Below, piece after piece: positions 44,899 to 56,284 of a DNA stretch of 64,000 nt. The DNA is taken from the NCBI GenBank assembly GCA_021014325.1, contig CM037472.1, positions 34,806,234 through 34,870,233 of the forward strand. The letters run 5' to 3'. Under the pieces are notes generated by a model. The model had not been told where the DNA came from. It made no database searches and saw only the letters and a program-made list of their open reading frames with translations. The stretch is from Plazaster borealis (Eukaryota > Echinodermata > Asteroidea > Forcipulatida > Labidiasteridae). Position 1 is the stretch's first letter; every line of letters begins with the position of its first letter. A program made the position numbers and the translations under genes.

Positions 44899-45434
44899 AG
44901 GGTGCGTTCGATTAGCTTCCCAGGGTCGACCCAGGTGTACTCATCCGGGTGAGCCCCTGACTTGAGCTAATCGAACGCCAACTTCCCCCAGCATCCACAC
45001 AATGCATCTTCGGACAACCGACCGGAACTATTTTCCATGTGTGTGCATTACGTCCGTGGATTCACGAAAATATCGTAACATAATTATTCTCAAGGTAGAA
45101 CTGCAACGTTAACTTATTATACAAGCACACGTTATTACAAAAGTACTCGTCTTTGAATAAACGAATATTTAATGCTTACAAAGTCGCTGTTTTAAGGGTG
45201 AAAATAGGTGTGTCAAACTTACTGAAAGTGTCCCGATGAATTACAAACAAAATGGTGGCCATTGAGAAAGTTAATCGTCGTGACCTCATGCACCTAGGTA
45301 AGCCCCAAGTGACCCCCTCCACAAGCAGGGCACTTGGGGCTGACCCGTGTGAGCCCCGAGAATGACGTCATAAAGCTATTCGAACGCACCGGGGAGACCT
45401 GGGTTGACCGGATGAAGCTAATCAAACGCACCCT
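44899..45434. mobile_element. 536-bp element with GGGTGCGTTCGATTAGCTTC termini
   Basis: Left AGGGTGCGTTCGATTAGCTTC and, inverted, right AGGGTGCGTTTGATTAGCTTC are terminal inverted repeats. TTCTA duplicates at 44894-44898 and 45435-45439. An internal copy of the terminus motif (GAGCTAATCGAACGCC) lies near 44964. No transposase is seen, and superfamily is not assigned. Its right part recurs inverted at 61165-61350. Confidence 0.85.
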
Positions 45435-46558
45435 TTCTATGGAATTTACTGACACACCATGCTACAATGATGTCACAAACCTTTTAGTACCTCTGTAAAC
45501 TATTAATATTTATAATATCGCAACTAATACTGTAAAACAACAGCCAACATTTAAAAAAACACCTTTATATCACAACGAAGGAAAACTAAAAAATACAGTC
45601 TGTTTTAACCATCGCCTGGAGGTCTTTTTCTACACTGAGGTTTACTTATCTCTAATATATTTACCCCCAAAAACCCACCAAACGCAAACATCAAAAAACA
45701 AAAACAATTACAAACCGGTCACGCCGTGGCTATATAACTACCGATGTTAGGTCCCATCCTCATCAAATCCAAAAAAGCCTCATTTATAGACATTAATTTG
45801 GTTATGCTCTCCAATGTCTATGTGGCCACCGCCGGCAGTTTCAAATGTCTCGCACTCCCATTAACAAAACGTTAAATGGCCAAATATTGATTGAGCAGAT
45901 AAGCGTCCAGAGCTCGATTTCATAAAACCGGGGGTGGTGTGGGGGGCAGTATCCATATTTTCAAAAGTTATAGAGCTTTTTTTATGAAACTTGCCACCAA
46001 AAATTTCACCAAGTTCTGATGACGTAAAAAACTATTCACAAATTTGCTGTTAAAGTGCATTTTTGATACTTGTTTGTGCGTTTTTGTTCAAAAAACTGTT
46101 ATTATTATTTTTTTTTGACGTAATCAATAGTATTACTTTCTTTGCCGTTGGGCGGTATAATCAGTGGTTTAATCAATTTCGGGAACATTTGTTTTCCCAC
46201 TAAAACAAATCGATGTTCCCGCCAACCTTTGGGGCCGAGGGTGAAATTATGTGGCCTGATTGATGATTCTGCAGTAGTTCTCGGCCTGAACAGTTAGAAA
46301 GAAATTCCATTGATAAAAGTGTTTTTAGGGTTAAGATGACTTGTCAAATAAGATGACTTGTCAATATTGCCAAAGTGATCTGTAATTTGGAACCACACCC
46401 AGCCCCACCCCGCCATCACTGACGTTGAACTAACATTTCTAAACCCAAATCACAATTATCTTTATAATTAGCTTTAGCTATATAGGCCTAAGAAAGATTC
46501 AAAGGAAAAAATAGTCCTTTGCACAGTTAGAGAGCCTGTTGTGCAAGACTTGAGTTGT
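45251..46558 (-). repeat. 3' flank of gene C, inverted copy of the gene D flank
   Basis: This corresponds in reverse to 58518-59681 plus 61089-61350. Shared words include CCGGTTTTATG, TCTATAAATGAGGCTTTTTTGG and GGCTCTCTAACTGTGCAAGG. The copy lacks the 1.4-kb insertion present in D. Poly-C at 59230 corresponds to a shorter run here. Confidence 0.85.
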
Positions 46559-47446
46559 TCAGTTTGGCAGTAAACGCTGAGCGTACATCTTGTTATAGTA
46601 AGGCATCGAGGCATCAGTGCATCGGAGGACATCGTCAGGCAACGACGACCGGTCGGGCAGAGCATTGGGCTTTCCGAAGGAGCAGCTGTCGAACGCTCTT
46701 TGGTAATACCCCCATACTCGATTCCCTCTAAGTAATAAGTTAGATGCTAACCACTGCTCGACAATCGCATCTCCGGCCTCCCACTGAAGACACTTCTCAT
46801 CGAAGGGAAGACCAATCTCCTTAAAGAGGGCTGATAGGATGGCTTTGGGGTCAGTGAGGAGGTCATCTGCATCTATGATGATTGCCTTTGGATCTTGTAC
46901 CTCTCTCACGTGCTCCAGCAATTCGATCATGTCACGGAAGAAGAAACCTGGAGGAAACAGCACGGGGACAATCTCATCAAGTTGAAACTCATGCGGAGTC
47001 AAACTCTGGTACAATTTCTTCCAAGATGCGAAGACTTTCAGAGGATGACGGATAAGAAACACGTTACGATAATCTTTCGGGAGAAATTCCAGTTTGTCAA
47101 GGACAGTGAATGCCATGTCTTTACAGAAGACCAACTTTTTGCCAGTGTAAGGAGCATCAAGTTGCTCCTTGACAAAACTAAATGTATAGTCGGAGTTTTC
47201 GCGCCCTCCTGTGAATGAAGACCTCTTTTTAGTTTCTTCAAGTAGAGCCGTTACTGTGGCTCGATGAGTAGCATCTTCCAGTCCCTCGGGCCCAAACCAG
47301 TGAGCGTTGATATAAGGCTCGAAGAGTATAGTTGAATCCTCAATGGCAAAGCTCATGAACTTAGTGAAGGCAGTGGAGACTGAACGAGGCACCGCCCACA
47401 TCATGAGCCGAACCTGTTCCGACGTATTGCAAATGCAATCTGCCAT
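46559..47446 (-). CDS. Sulfotransferase-like protein, copy C
   Basis: The frame encodes 295 residues from the ATG at 47446. A longer version starting upstream would use a TTG inside the splice acceptor (TGTTTGTTACAG) and is not credible. The P-loop AVPRSVSTAF and VFLIRHPLKVFASWKK are intact. RRSSF-type changes (KKRSSFTGGRENSDYTF), VQDPKAIIID, and LLRGNRVWGYYQRAFDSCSFGKP, split here, pair it with copy D. The CNTSEQ N-terminus and KLVFCKDMAF are shared with B. It is transcribed opposite to A, B and D because it lies in an inverted block. PAPS-dependent sulfotransfer is inferred from motifs. Confidence 0.88.
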   Translation of the reverse strand: MADCICNTSEQVRLMMWAVPRSVSTAFTKFMSFAIEDSTILFEPYINAHWFGPEGLEDATHRATVTALLEETKKRSSFTGGRENSDYTFSFVKEQLDAPYTGKKLVFCKDMAFTVLDKLEFLPKDYRNVFLIRHPLKVFASWKKLYQSLTPHEFQLDEIVPVLFPPGFFFRDMIELLEHVREVQDPKAIIIDADDLLTDPKAILSALFKEIGLPFDEKCLQWEAGDAIVEQWLASNLLLRGNRVWGYYQRAFDSCSFGKPNALPDRSSLPDDVLRCTDASMPYYNKMYAQRLLPN

Positions 47447-48830
47447 CTGTAACAAACACGATTATTGAAAAGGTTTTAGGAGTCTTTCGAAATGTACGTT
47501 TACTAAAAATGATTAACAACAAACAACAAACGACGACGACGACGACAACAACAATAATAGTACGCAGTTCTATAATAGCGCTTTACCTTAAGCGAGGGGT
47601 CTCAAAGCGCTCGCTCATGATAACAATCAAAAAAATCAAAAGAAAAGACAAAATATGCAGGATATCACTGGTCTATACGGTACATTTACTTTTAGCCTTG
47701 TTTGCGTTATAAACGTAGAGGCAAGGAGGCCAGCACTCTAATTAATAAGGAGGAGCATTTCACTAAAATACTACATGCAAAATCCACACGACGAAGTCCA
47801 AAGTATATAATGAACAATCTCCTGTTGCTAATTTTGTAGCGGACATTGTGCATTGTTTTGTTTTTTCTTGTTTGTTGTTGCTGCTTGTTTTCAATTAACA
47901 ACATCTTTGCTCATTATTCTAGAGCACGTTTATCCCCTACCATTAGCTTATAGACCACATGGATTTTTATCATGTATTCTTTGTAGTAGCCTTTATTTCT
48001 TGTAAGATAGGTGTTGTATATGTTGAGAACGAGGTGTGCGTGAGACAAGGCGAGCAGCGATTTTTTGAACTCCTTTGAATTTTATCTGAAAGGCCAGTGA
48101 GAAGAGAATTGCATGTGACGAGTCTAGAAGTGACAAATGCAGAAACAAGTAGAAGAGTGGAATCATCATCAAGACCTTAAACCACAAGTAGGCTATACCT
48201 TACCACCACTACTTATTCTTTATTTCCTATAGTAATTATTATAATTCTAAGTAAAAGACCTTCACTTTCTGCAACTCTAATCATATACAGACTCACAATT
48301 ATATTCCAAGAGTTTTACCTGTTTTGTCAGAACTCCCAGCGTGGTAAGTATACATTTGATTTCATTTTGATTGTATAATACCGATAGATTTCTACTACCT
48401 TTGATTTGTTTTACCACAATATAGAATGTTCCCATTGTAGGCGATTTAATTTCTCAACTCTAAAGGGCTGACCAAACTAGTCTTGCCTTTACATGTACAT
48501 TTATATTGCCCAATGCGTACAACACTGCTTAGAGTTTATACAGCCACCAATAGGGTGTGGTCAATTACATTGACTGTATTTTGATCCTTTACCTTTCTAG
48601 CCCTTTGTAGTTTATAGCCTGTTGAGTTGGTTCGTTTATATTGTATTTCTATATGCATCTTTATTGCTTATATAGCTTCCTTTACTAAACCATTATATTA
48701 TTGTTGCTGTTTTAAAGCAAAACCTTCCACTTCAAAATTCCTCTTACTTCCGCTTACCAATCTTCCACTTCCAACCTCGAACCTTCTGTAAATCTTCTGC
48801 ATCCAGTATAGTAAATAAATAATTGCGTCG
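47447..48830 (-). repeat. Shared 5' flank of gene C
   Basis: This is the inverted counterpart of 34666-36009 and 56285-57629. It includes the retroposon tail (AAGCGCTCGCTCATG, with GACGACGACGAC nearby, 47530-47625) and the LINE C-terminal fragment (about 48000-48185). These insertions occupy the same relative places in all three flanks, so they predate the duplications. Confidence 0.85.
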
Positions 48831-48847
48831 ACTTTATTAAGTCTTAG

Positions 48848-50063
48848 AATAAGGTAAAATAGATCTCGTGTAAATAATAAAATTAGTCACAAAGTACAAT
48901 AGCCAACTTTTTACATTCAGCAAATTGAGCAAAGACTACAGCCACGTACAAATCTTTATAAGATACTTGGCGGGCATTGTATAATTTACGCCTGAAGCAA
49001 AACATGGTGGTAGGGTCACACTTTGAAAATAAACCCGATTTTGTTTTTCTTCTTTTTCCCCCAGAAAGCCTATAGTAGGTAGGCCTAATGGTAGAAAGCA
49101 TCAAACCCAATATCATTTCGTATGACGTGCCCTCGTTGATGAGAAATCAGTAAAAGTATGTCGACAATTAATTTGAATCGCCGAAGATAGCCTTCAGGCG
49201 ACTTTTGGAGAATCAAAATTCCGTGGTGTCCGTATGTGAATGATGCGGTCAGAGATGCGGTTGGTACCCGCTGTCACCTCGCTATTGTGGATAGGTTCGG
49301 CGTTCTTGATGAAAAATACGTGACAGTTTTTTGCTGTTTTCTCAATAAGTAGACGCTGTATTCAACTGAAACTTTCACAGGGAACTTTTATTGTATCTTT
49401 TGTTAATACTTTGTATACTGTAAACGCATTTCCTTGTTAAAAAAATCAAAACAACCTATGACACTTTAAGTGCGCATAGTTTCACACAGTCTGTTGAAAA
49501 TGGGGCAAATGTAACGACAGTCAGTCATCCAGCGTTATTGTTGTAAGTGTTAGGGTGGGGGCGAGGGTTGTGAAGTGGCCTAAAAATTCGTTTGAAGAGC
49601 CACTCTGGAAACACCGAGTCTGCTTTGGAAGACAGGTATTTTCCCAGTATATGGATGTTTTGCTTAGCCCAAGTTGGAAGTCTGTCTCATCAGAATCTCA
49701 ACAAGTTGGATGGCACTTCCAGAGCTCATTAGAATTGACTTTTGAAGAGAAACCAGTTCAACGTGTGGTACATTGATAAGGATACTGCGAGCGTGTTTGG
49801 GTAACCCTGACCAGACAAAAAATGTGTGACGTAAAATTCACTGACCCGAAACAATCTGAGAGCTAGGACAACAAGTTGGTGACCAGACACAGTGCGAGAC
49901 TATAGGTATGCCTACATCTTTTGAAAAAAAAACGATCTCCAATTATACGGCCTTTAAATTATATTGACGTAATGAGAATTTCAGTCTGGATGATTTTATT
50001 AATATATGCAGTGTTGAATTGTAGGCCTATGCTTCAGTGTTAGTAATTATTCAACAATTCAGC
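48848..50063 (-). repeat. Left arm of long palindrome (repeat R1, inverted)
   Basis: The sequence is the reverse complement of 50973-53085 after removing a 921-bp insertion there. It runs from AAGGTAAAATAG...AAATTAGTCACAAAG to GTTAGTAATTATTCAACAATTCAGC. It includes most of repeat R1. Confidence 0.85.
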
Positions 50064-50972
50064 AAATTTTGTTTCCTTGTAAAATCCGCCAATCTTGAAA
50101 CAAAGCCCAACTGATATAACAACTTGGTTACGGTTTGGCCGTCAACAAAACTGCAGTTCCGGTACATCGCAGCACAACCGAACTATCGAAAACGATTCCG
50201 TGGTCGCGGAAACACAACCCTCAACTTAAACCATGAACCGAAGTACACATCATGGAATTGGTTTTAGAACACTAAATGAAACATATATAATTTTTAGGAC
50301 TACTCACGTTTTAAAGGAATCGGTGACTTGATGTTAGGGATGCGTGTGCCCAAGAGAGAAATGGAAACGTTGGAAAAAGTCACGAAGGCGTATCATTTGA
50401 TTGACCAATGAACCGATACTCCTTTATAGAAGGTGACTCTTTGGGGTCACAGGTAGGTTGTGGCACCAAGGTCAGGATTCTTACAGATACAAAACGAAAA
50501 CTGTTGCATGCCTCATACAGCGACGTATTATTTAGTTATATAATTAATTAGGTTTCCCCGGCCAATTTCAGCAAAAATTAATTCAACATCATTCACGCAT
50601 TCAAATTCACGCATTTTCCCCTAATCCACTCAAATTGTATAAAAGGGTTTCCTTTTAACTATTGATGCATTCAATTTCGTTTTCTTGCACACATGATTTC
50701 ATTTTTCTCATTCAGATTCGTTTTTTAGTCATTCCGTTTCATGTATAGGTATTCAAGACTATACTTTGACCATTCTTACCGTGAATTTCTACTACTTATT
50801 TACAATTGATGAAATCAAATTAAGACTCATCGAAGCGCACATGAATTTGTTGCTAGCTTGCGTTTTCTTTTTCGTTTATGGGCATTGAATTTCAAATTGT
50901 GTGCGTTAAACATATAGTTACGGCATGGAGGAAGAACATTTTCTTCCTCCATGGTTATGGCTCCCCGAGTAG
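50064..50972. other. Palindrome spacer
   Basis: The 909-bp spacer holds no gene. The part at 50640-50830 is related to 9835-10010. A perfect hairpin with a 13-bp stem (CATGGAGGAAGAA) and 4-base loop lies at 50924-50953, close to the right arm. Confidence 0.6.
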
Positions 50973-51949
50973 GCTGAATTGTTGAATAATTACTAGCACT
51001 GAAGCATACAATTCAACACTGCAAATATTAATAAAATCATTCAGACTGAAATTCTCATTACGTCAATATAATTTAAAGGCCGTATAATTGGAGATCGTTT
51101 TTGTTTTGTTTTTTTTCAATAGGTGTATACCTAGTCACGCACTGTGTCTGGTCACCAACTTCTGGTCACTCGGGTCAGTGAATTTTACGTCACACATTTT
51201 TTGTCTGGTCAGGGTTACCCAAACACGCTCGCAGTATCCTTATCAATGTACCACACGTTGAACTGGTTTCTCTTCAAAAGTTTATTCTAAGGAGATCTGG
51301 AAGTGCCATCCAACTTGTTGAGATTCTGATGAGACAGACTTCCAACTTGGGCTAAGCAAAACATCCATATTCTGGGAAATACCTGTCTCCCAAAGCAGAC
51401 TCGGTGTTTCCCGAGTAGCTCTTCAAACGACCTTTTAGGTCACTTCACAAGCTTCGCCCTCACCCTAACACTTATAACCACCACAACGCCTGGTGACTGA
51501 CTGTCTGTTTATTTGCCCCATTTTCCACAGACTGTGTGAAACTATGCGCACATAAAGTGTCATAGGATTTTTGGGGTTTCTTCACAAGGAAATGCGTTTA
51601 CAGGACAAAGTATCTACAAAAGATACAATAAAAGTCCCCTATAAAAGTTTCAGCTGAATACAGCGTCTACTTATTGAGAAAACAGCAAAAAACTGTCACG
51701 TATTTTCATCAAAGAACGCCGAACCCATCCACAATAGCGAGGTGACAGCGGGTACCAACCGCATCTCTGACCGCATCATTCATAAACGGACACCACGGAA
51801 TTTGATTCTCCAAAAGTCGCCTGAAGGCGATCTTTGGCAATTCAAATTAATTGTTGGCATACTTTTGCTGATTTCTCATCAACGAGGGCACTTCAGACGA
51901 AATGATTTCGGATTTGATGCTTTCTAACATAACCTACTATAGGCTTTCT

Positions 51950-52870
51950 CAGAGCTGCCAACATTGGTTTTTGAAAATCCGGAAGATTTTATTTTCACGA
52001 TCGTCAAATTGCGCAAATACTTTTCATGCACGATCGCCAAATTGCGCAAATTATTCCCGCACTATCGGCATATTGCGCACACTATTCCTGCATTATTGGC
52101 AAATTGCGCAAACTATTCCTGCACGCTAGATAAGCCGATTGCACAAACCAAAATTCCTGCACAATCGGCAATTGCACAAACTATTCCTGCAAGATCGACT
52201 GATTGTGCAAACATTTTTGTGCAAATCATTTCAGCATGAACAAAACCACTGATCCTGAACTAAAAATCCATCCACTTTGTGCACGATTGCCCGATAGCTT
52301 CTACTTGGAATGCGAGCTTCAGATTTGCATTCGGTTTTTTTTTCGAACTCTCTGATCGGTCTCCTAATATCACGCTGTTTGTTTCAACATCCATAGAATT
52401 GTCAACCTCGGGCCCCTGATGGACAATGTACAATAATAACATATCTCATGATAGCGCGGGGTCGACTCAATTATTGAGTCTTGGATACAAGGTTCCGTTC
52501 ATTGACTAAAAATGTAGTTAGGATGCCCTGCGACACAGAGAAAAATGCACGCGAAATGCCGTTACGAAATAGCTGACTTCTGGGTACCAGTCGCTGCAAA
52601 CTATTAATACAAAAAGATCGATCTACTAGCGCACGAAACTACGGTTAGAACAACTTTTTCTTTGTATCTATGCAATTAAATATGCAAGCGCGCAAACGTT
52701 ATAAACACACACGGACGGACGACGGCGGAGGGCTATGAAATTCGTCAATTTTATTACTTTTTTCATTAGCAGGTTGGGGATCCGGGAGATTTTGACTGCT
52801 TGCGGGATGTCGGAAGATTGCCGTCAAAAACGGGAGTCTTCCGCAAAATCCGGAAGAGTTGGCAGCTCTG
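51950..52870. mobile_element. 921-bp hAT-like element in the palindrome arm
   Basis: The terminal inverted repeats CAGAGCTGCCAAC...GTTGGCAGCTCTG are perfect over 13 bp. CTTTCT is duplicated (51944-51949 and 52871-52876). The left palindrome arm gives the empty site (CTATAGGCTTTCTGGGG in reverse). CAGAG ends suggest hAT, but a 6-bp duplication is shorter than the usual 8. Interior: a degenerate tandem repeat and no transposase. Confidence 0.85.
51998..52216. repeat. Degenerate tandem repeat inside the hAT-like element
   Basis: About seven units of roughly 30 bp share CAAATTGCGCAAACTATTCCTGCA with variable linkers. TTGCGCAA is itself palindromic. Confidence 0.8.
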
Positions 52871-53107
52871 CTTTCTGGGGGGAACAAAATCAGGTTCATT
52901 ATCAAAGTGTGACCCTACCACCATGTTTTGCTTCAGGCGTAAATTATACAATGCCCGCCCAGTAGCTTATAAAGATTTGTACGTGGCTTTAGTCTTTGCT
53001 CATTTCGCTGGATGTAAAAAGTTGGCTAATGTACTTTGTGACTAATTTTATTATTTACTTGGGTTCTATTTTACCTTTTTCTAAAATTTTAAATAAAGGG
53101 CGCTTAA

Positions 53108-53486
53108 AGGCAGTGGACACTATTGGTAATTACTCAAAATATTTATTAGCATAAAACCTAACTTGGTAACAAGTATTGGGGAGAGGTTGATAGTATAAAA
53201 CATTGTGAGAAACGGCTCCCTCTGAAGTGGAGTAGTTTTCGAGAAAGAAGTAATTTTCCACGAATTTGATTTCGAGACCTCAACATTAGATGAGGTCTCG
53301 AAATCAACTTGCATCTGAAAGCACAGAACTCCGTGTGACAAGGTTGTTTTTTTCTTTCATTGTTATCTCGCAACCTCGATGACCAATTGAGCTCAAGTTT
53401 TCACAGGCTTGTTATTTTATGCATATGTTGAGATACACCAAGTGAGAAGACTGGTCTTTGACAATTACCAATAGTGTCCACTGTCT
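53108..53486 (+). mobile_element. TTAA MITE, family A variant
   Basis: TTAA at 53104-53107 and 53487-53490. The ends AGGCAGTGGACACTATTGG and, inverted, AGACAGTGGACACTATTGG are nearly perfect inverted repeats. A GAGACCTCA...TGAGGTCTCGAAATC inverted repeat lies in the middle. The matching unoccupied sequence GGGCGCTTAAGAAG is present at about 16036 in the R1 copy. Confidence 0.93.
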
Positions 53487-53490
53487 TTAA

Positions 53491-53964
53491 GAAGAATAAA
53501 GTTTTTAACTGAGGAGGCTACCCTGTTGAAAATAAAAACTGCTTAATCAGAGTTGTCCTTAATTATTCCAATTGCACTCCATAAACGCAACTGTAGCTTT
53601 TACACGTGAGCACACAATCATGTCAATGCTTAACAGTTATATGTATATTAGTTGACCTTTGAGTACGAAAGTTCCTAGGGTTTTCCCTCAAAGGGCACTT
53701 ACAGATTAACTAGAAATGTAGTGTTTAAGGAATTAAAAACATAGGTCTTCGGGTTGTGTGCCTAGCAGGTAAATATTTAAAGTTATGTGCATAAAAACGT
53801 CACGAACTTTTTCTGTTTACCGACCCGTTATCGAGTAGCTCTCGTAAATTGTTTCAATAAATATCGTCAGAAACTTCTGTTTTGTCAGGGTCTTCAAGAC
53901 ACCAATGTATCCTTGATCGGTGTGACATGAAATGTGAACAAACGAAAAGAAGAAGAAAAACATA
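53491..53964. other. Intergenic sequence after the MITE
   Basis: The first part continues R1-related sequence (AGTTTTTAACTGAGGAGGCTACCCTGTT, compare 16055). The remainder shows no recognisable feature. Confidence 0.45.
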
Positions 53965-54190
53965 TATAATATCGCGAATATTCGCAAAGGTAATTGCGAT
54001 GTCGCAAATATTATCACAGATATCTTTGCAAATATTTGCAATGTCGCAAATATCATTGCAAATGTTTGTGCTGTCGCTAATAATAATATTTGCAAAAGTA
54101 TTTGCAATGTCTCAAATATTTGCAAAGATATATGTGATAATATTTGCCACATTGCAAATAGGGCCTATTTGCGACGCAAATATTTGAAAA
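53965..54190. repeat. Iterated TTTGCAAATAT/TGTCGCAAATA array
   Basis: Short units (ATTTGCAATGTCGCAAATATT) recur about every 20-30 bp and are partly self-complementary. Frames on both strands translate to repetitive Ile/Phe/Gln-rich peptides and are not genes. Confidence 0.8.
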
Positions 54191-54719
54191 AATTGCAATT
54201 CAGAAGAACTGTTGTCTAGAGCCAATATTTTGGAGGGCTAGACCCTTCGCCATGACGTCACCCTCTAACTTTCGCTACTGCTATTTTATTTTGGGAGTCG
54301 AAAAGCAACATATACAGCGCATTTGTCATGTATATTTGGCGCGTAATAAGTAGAGAGTTACAATAATCATACAAGACATGATGCAATTGCATGCAAATGT
54401 TGTCTCAAAAAAGGTGGACAGAACAAAAGCTTGCAATGGTGCAACTATGGTGTAAAATGAGATCGGTTTCATGTTCATGTAACACAAAACAAAACGAGGC
54501 GGAAGCGCCGGCAGAAACCGCACATTCCAAGCACCGCGCTTGTCCAAAGTGAAATATTAAACGGGTCGGAAAACATTTAACCGTAGGCCTATACATGTAG
54601 TATGGCCAAGACGTGACAAGACCGTGAAAATCTATTCATTTTAATTTTTAAAGAAGATCCAGTATTTTCCAGCATGTATCTTTTTCTTCTTCTTTTTTCC
54701 CTTGCATTTTTATTGATTT
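54191..54719. other. Intergenic, no gene recognised
   Basis: No motif or repeat is identified. Short minus-strand frames at 54326-54596 have no family features. Confidence 0.4.
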
Positions 54720-56284
54720 GTTGTTTTGGTTTGTTTTTTAGTTGTTGTTGTTGTTGTTGGGTTTTTTGTGGGTTTTTTTTGTGGGGGGTTGGGGGGCGGG
54801 GGCTGCTTGTTGGCCTATAAGTAACAATAATTGTTTTTTGCTGATCACTGGGTCAGATATTCCGATCTTAAAGGCGCTGAACACGTTTGGAAATTGTCAA
54901 AGACCAGTGTTCTCACTTGGTGTATCCCAACATATGCATAAAATAACAAGCCTGTGAAAATTTAGGCTCAATTGGTCATCGAAGTTGCAAGAAAATGATG
55001 AAAGAAAAAACACCCTTGTTGTACAAATTTGTGTGCTTTCAGATAGGAACAAAAACTTCTTGCAAGAAGTTGTTATTATTTTAGTGAGAAATTACCTCTT
55101 TCTCAAAAACTACGTTACTTCAGAGGGAGTCGTTTCCTATTTTTTTTTTTATACTATCAACAGCTCTCCGTTGCTTGTTACCAAGTAAGTTGTTATGCTA
55201 ATATTTGTTTTGAGTCATTACCAAACGTGTACGATACCTTTAAGTCCAAACAATTTAATGTGGGGTGACCTAAGAGAGGAGTATAATAGAGGATTGAGGT
55301 CACATGTAGAGGTCACAGGGAATATAGAGTTTCATCATTTCTTTGTTAAATAAACGTTTTCAAAAGAGTGATGGGAAATTTAGATAGTCATATAGTAACT
55401 CCAAATGGACTTCAGAATAACCTGTTTACCAAACACCAAGCTTTTCATATCTAGTGGCAGAAGCATTGTTATAAAACAAATGTGACCTGTGTCATACAAT
55501 GTTCGTTTCCATAACTGTCTGGGACGGTTTCCCTTTGACATTTCTATAGCAACACGGTTGGGCACATCTTTGAGTGGCACTATACAAAACACCACCACGG
55601 GCAACATGACACGCCCCCAGTCGAAAGTCTAAGTGCTGAACAACACCAGCAGATAACCTTCAGATTAATGTTCATACAGAAATTGCTCCATGTTCATACC
55701 AACGAGTTCAACTTTTCTCACGAATAAGCTTTCTTCAACTCGGCTATAATGTAGATATGAATTCAAACGGTTATCTTGTAAGTCGTTCACATGACTGTAG
55801 AAAAATTCACATCGTTTGCATGTTTGGTGTATCCCTGTTAAGTGACTAAAAGAAAACGCCAATCTTTTTTCTTTCTTTCTATGAGCAAGAGAGAGCACTA
55901 CTTTTTATGGGTGTTTCTCTCTATTTTGTAAGGAGTATGGCTCTGTCCATGCTCCGAATACTGTTTACTTGGGAGGGATAACGTCCTAGAGCTCTGAGAG
56001 TATTGTTTTGTGCATCAATCATCTTTTTATCAGAGAAATATTGACGTTTTTAGGGCTAGTTGTATCGGGTATATACTTGTACCCAGCTTCGTGTTGACCT
56101 TATTTCCATCCATCACATTATGTGGTTGTGCTGTGCTGTTCAAAATGTGTAGGCATAGGGTCTTCTGCTATTTTCTTGTGAAGAATAAATTGATAGCCGA
56201 CTGTAGAAATGCATTACTAGGTCCTTTGTACAAATACACTTTCTGGTATAATAACTAGCACGGTAGGCCTACCCGGTATATGGG
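54720..56284. repeat. Duplicated block U1, copy 3
   Basis: This matches 30185-31385 and, from 55365, 16360-17265. It contains a TTAA MITE absent from the other copies. Its end joins the gene D flank without the LINE seen in copy 2, so it shows the arrangement before that LINE inserted. Confidence 0.8.
54872..55239 (-). mobile_element. TTAA MITE, family A, reverse orientation
   Basis: TTAA at 54868-54871 and 55240-55243. The ends AGGCGCTGAACACGTTTGG and, inverted, AGGTATCGTACACGTTTGG match the element at 31516. The empty site is near 30326-30341 in the other U1 copy. Confidence 0.9.

Larger units (their letters stand above)
50973..53085 (+). repeat. Right arm of long palindrome (repeat R1)
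   Basis: It pairs with 48848-50063. It is lengthened by the hAT-like insertion at 51950-52870, which the left arm lacks. The outer end reads GTGACTAATTTTATTATTTACTTGGGT and is followed by a MITE at GGGCGCTTAA. Confidence 0.85.
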
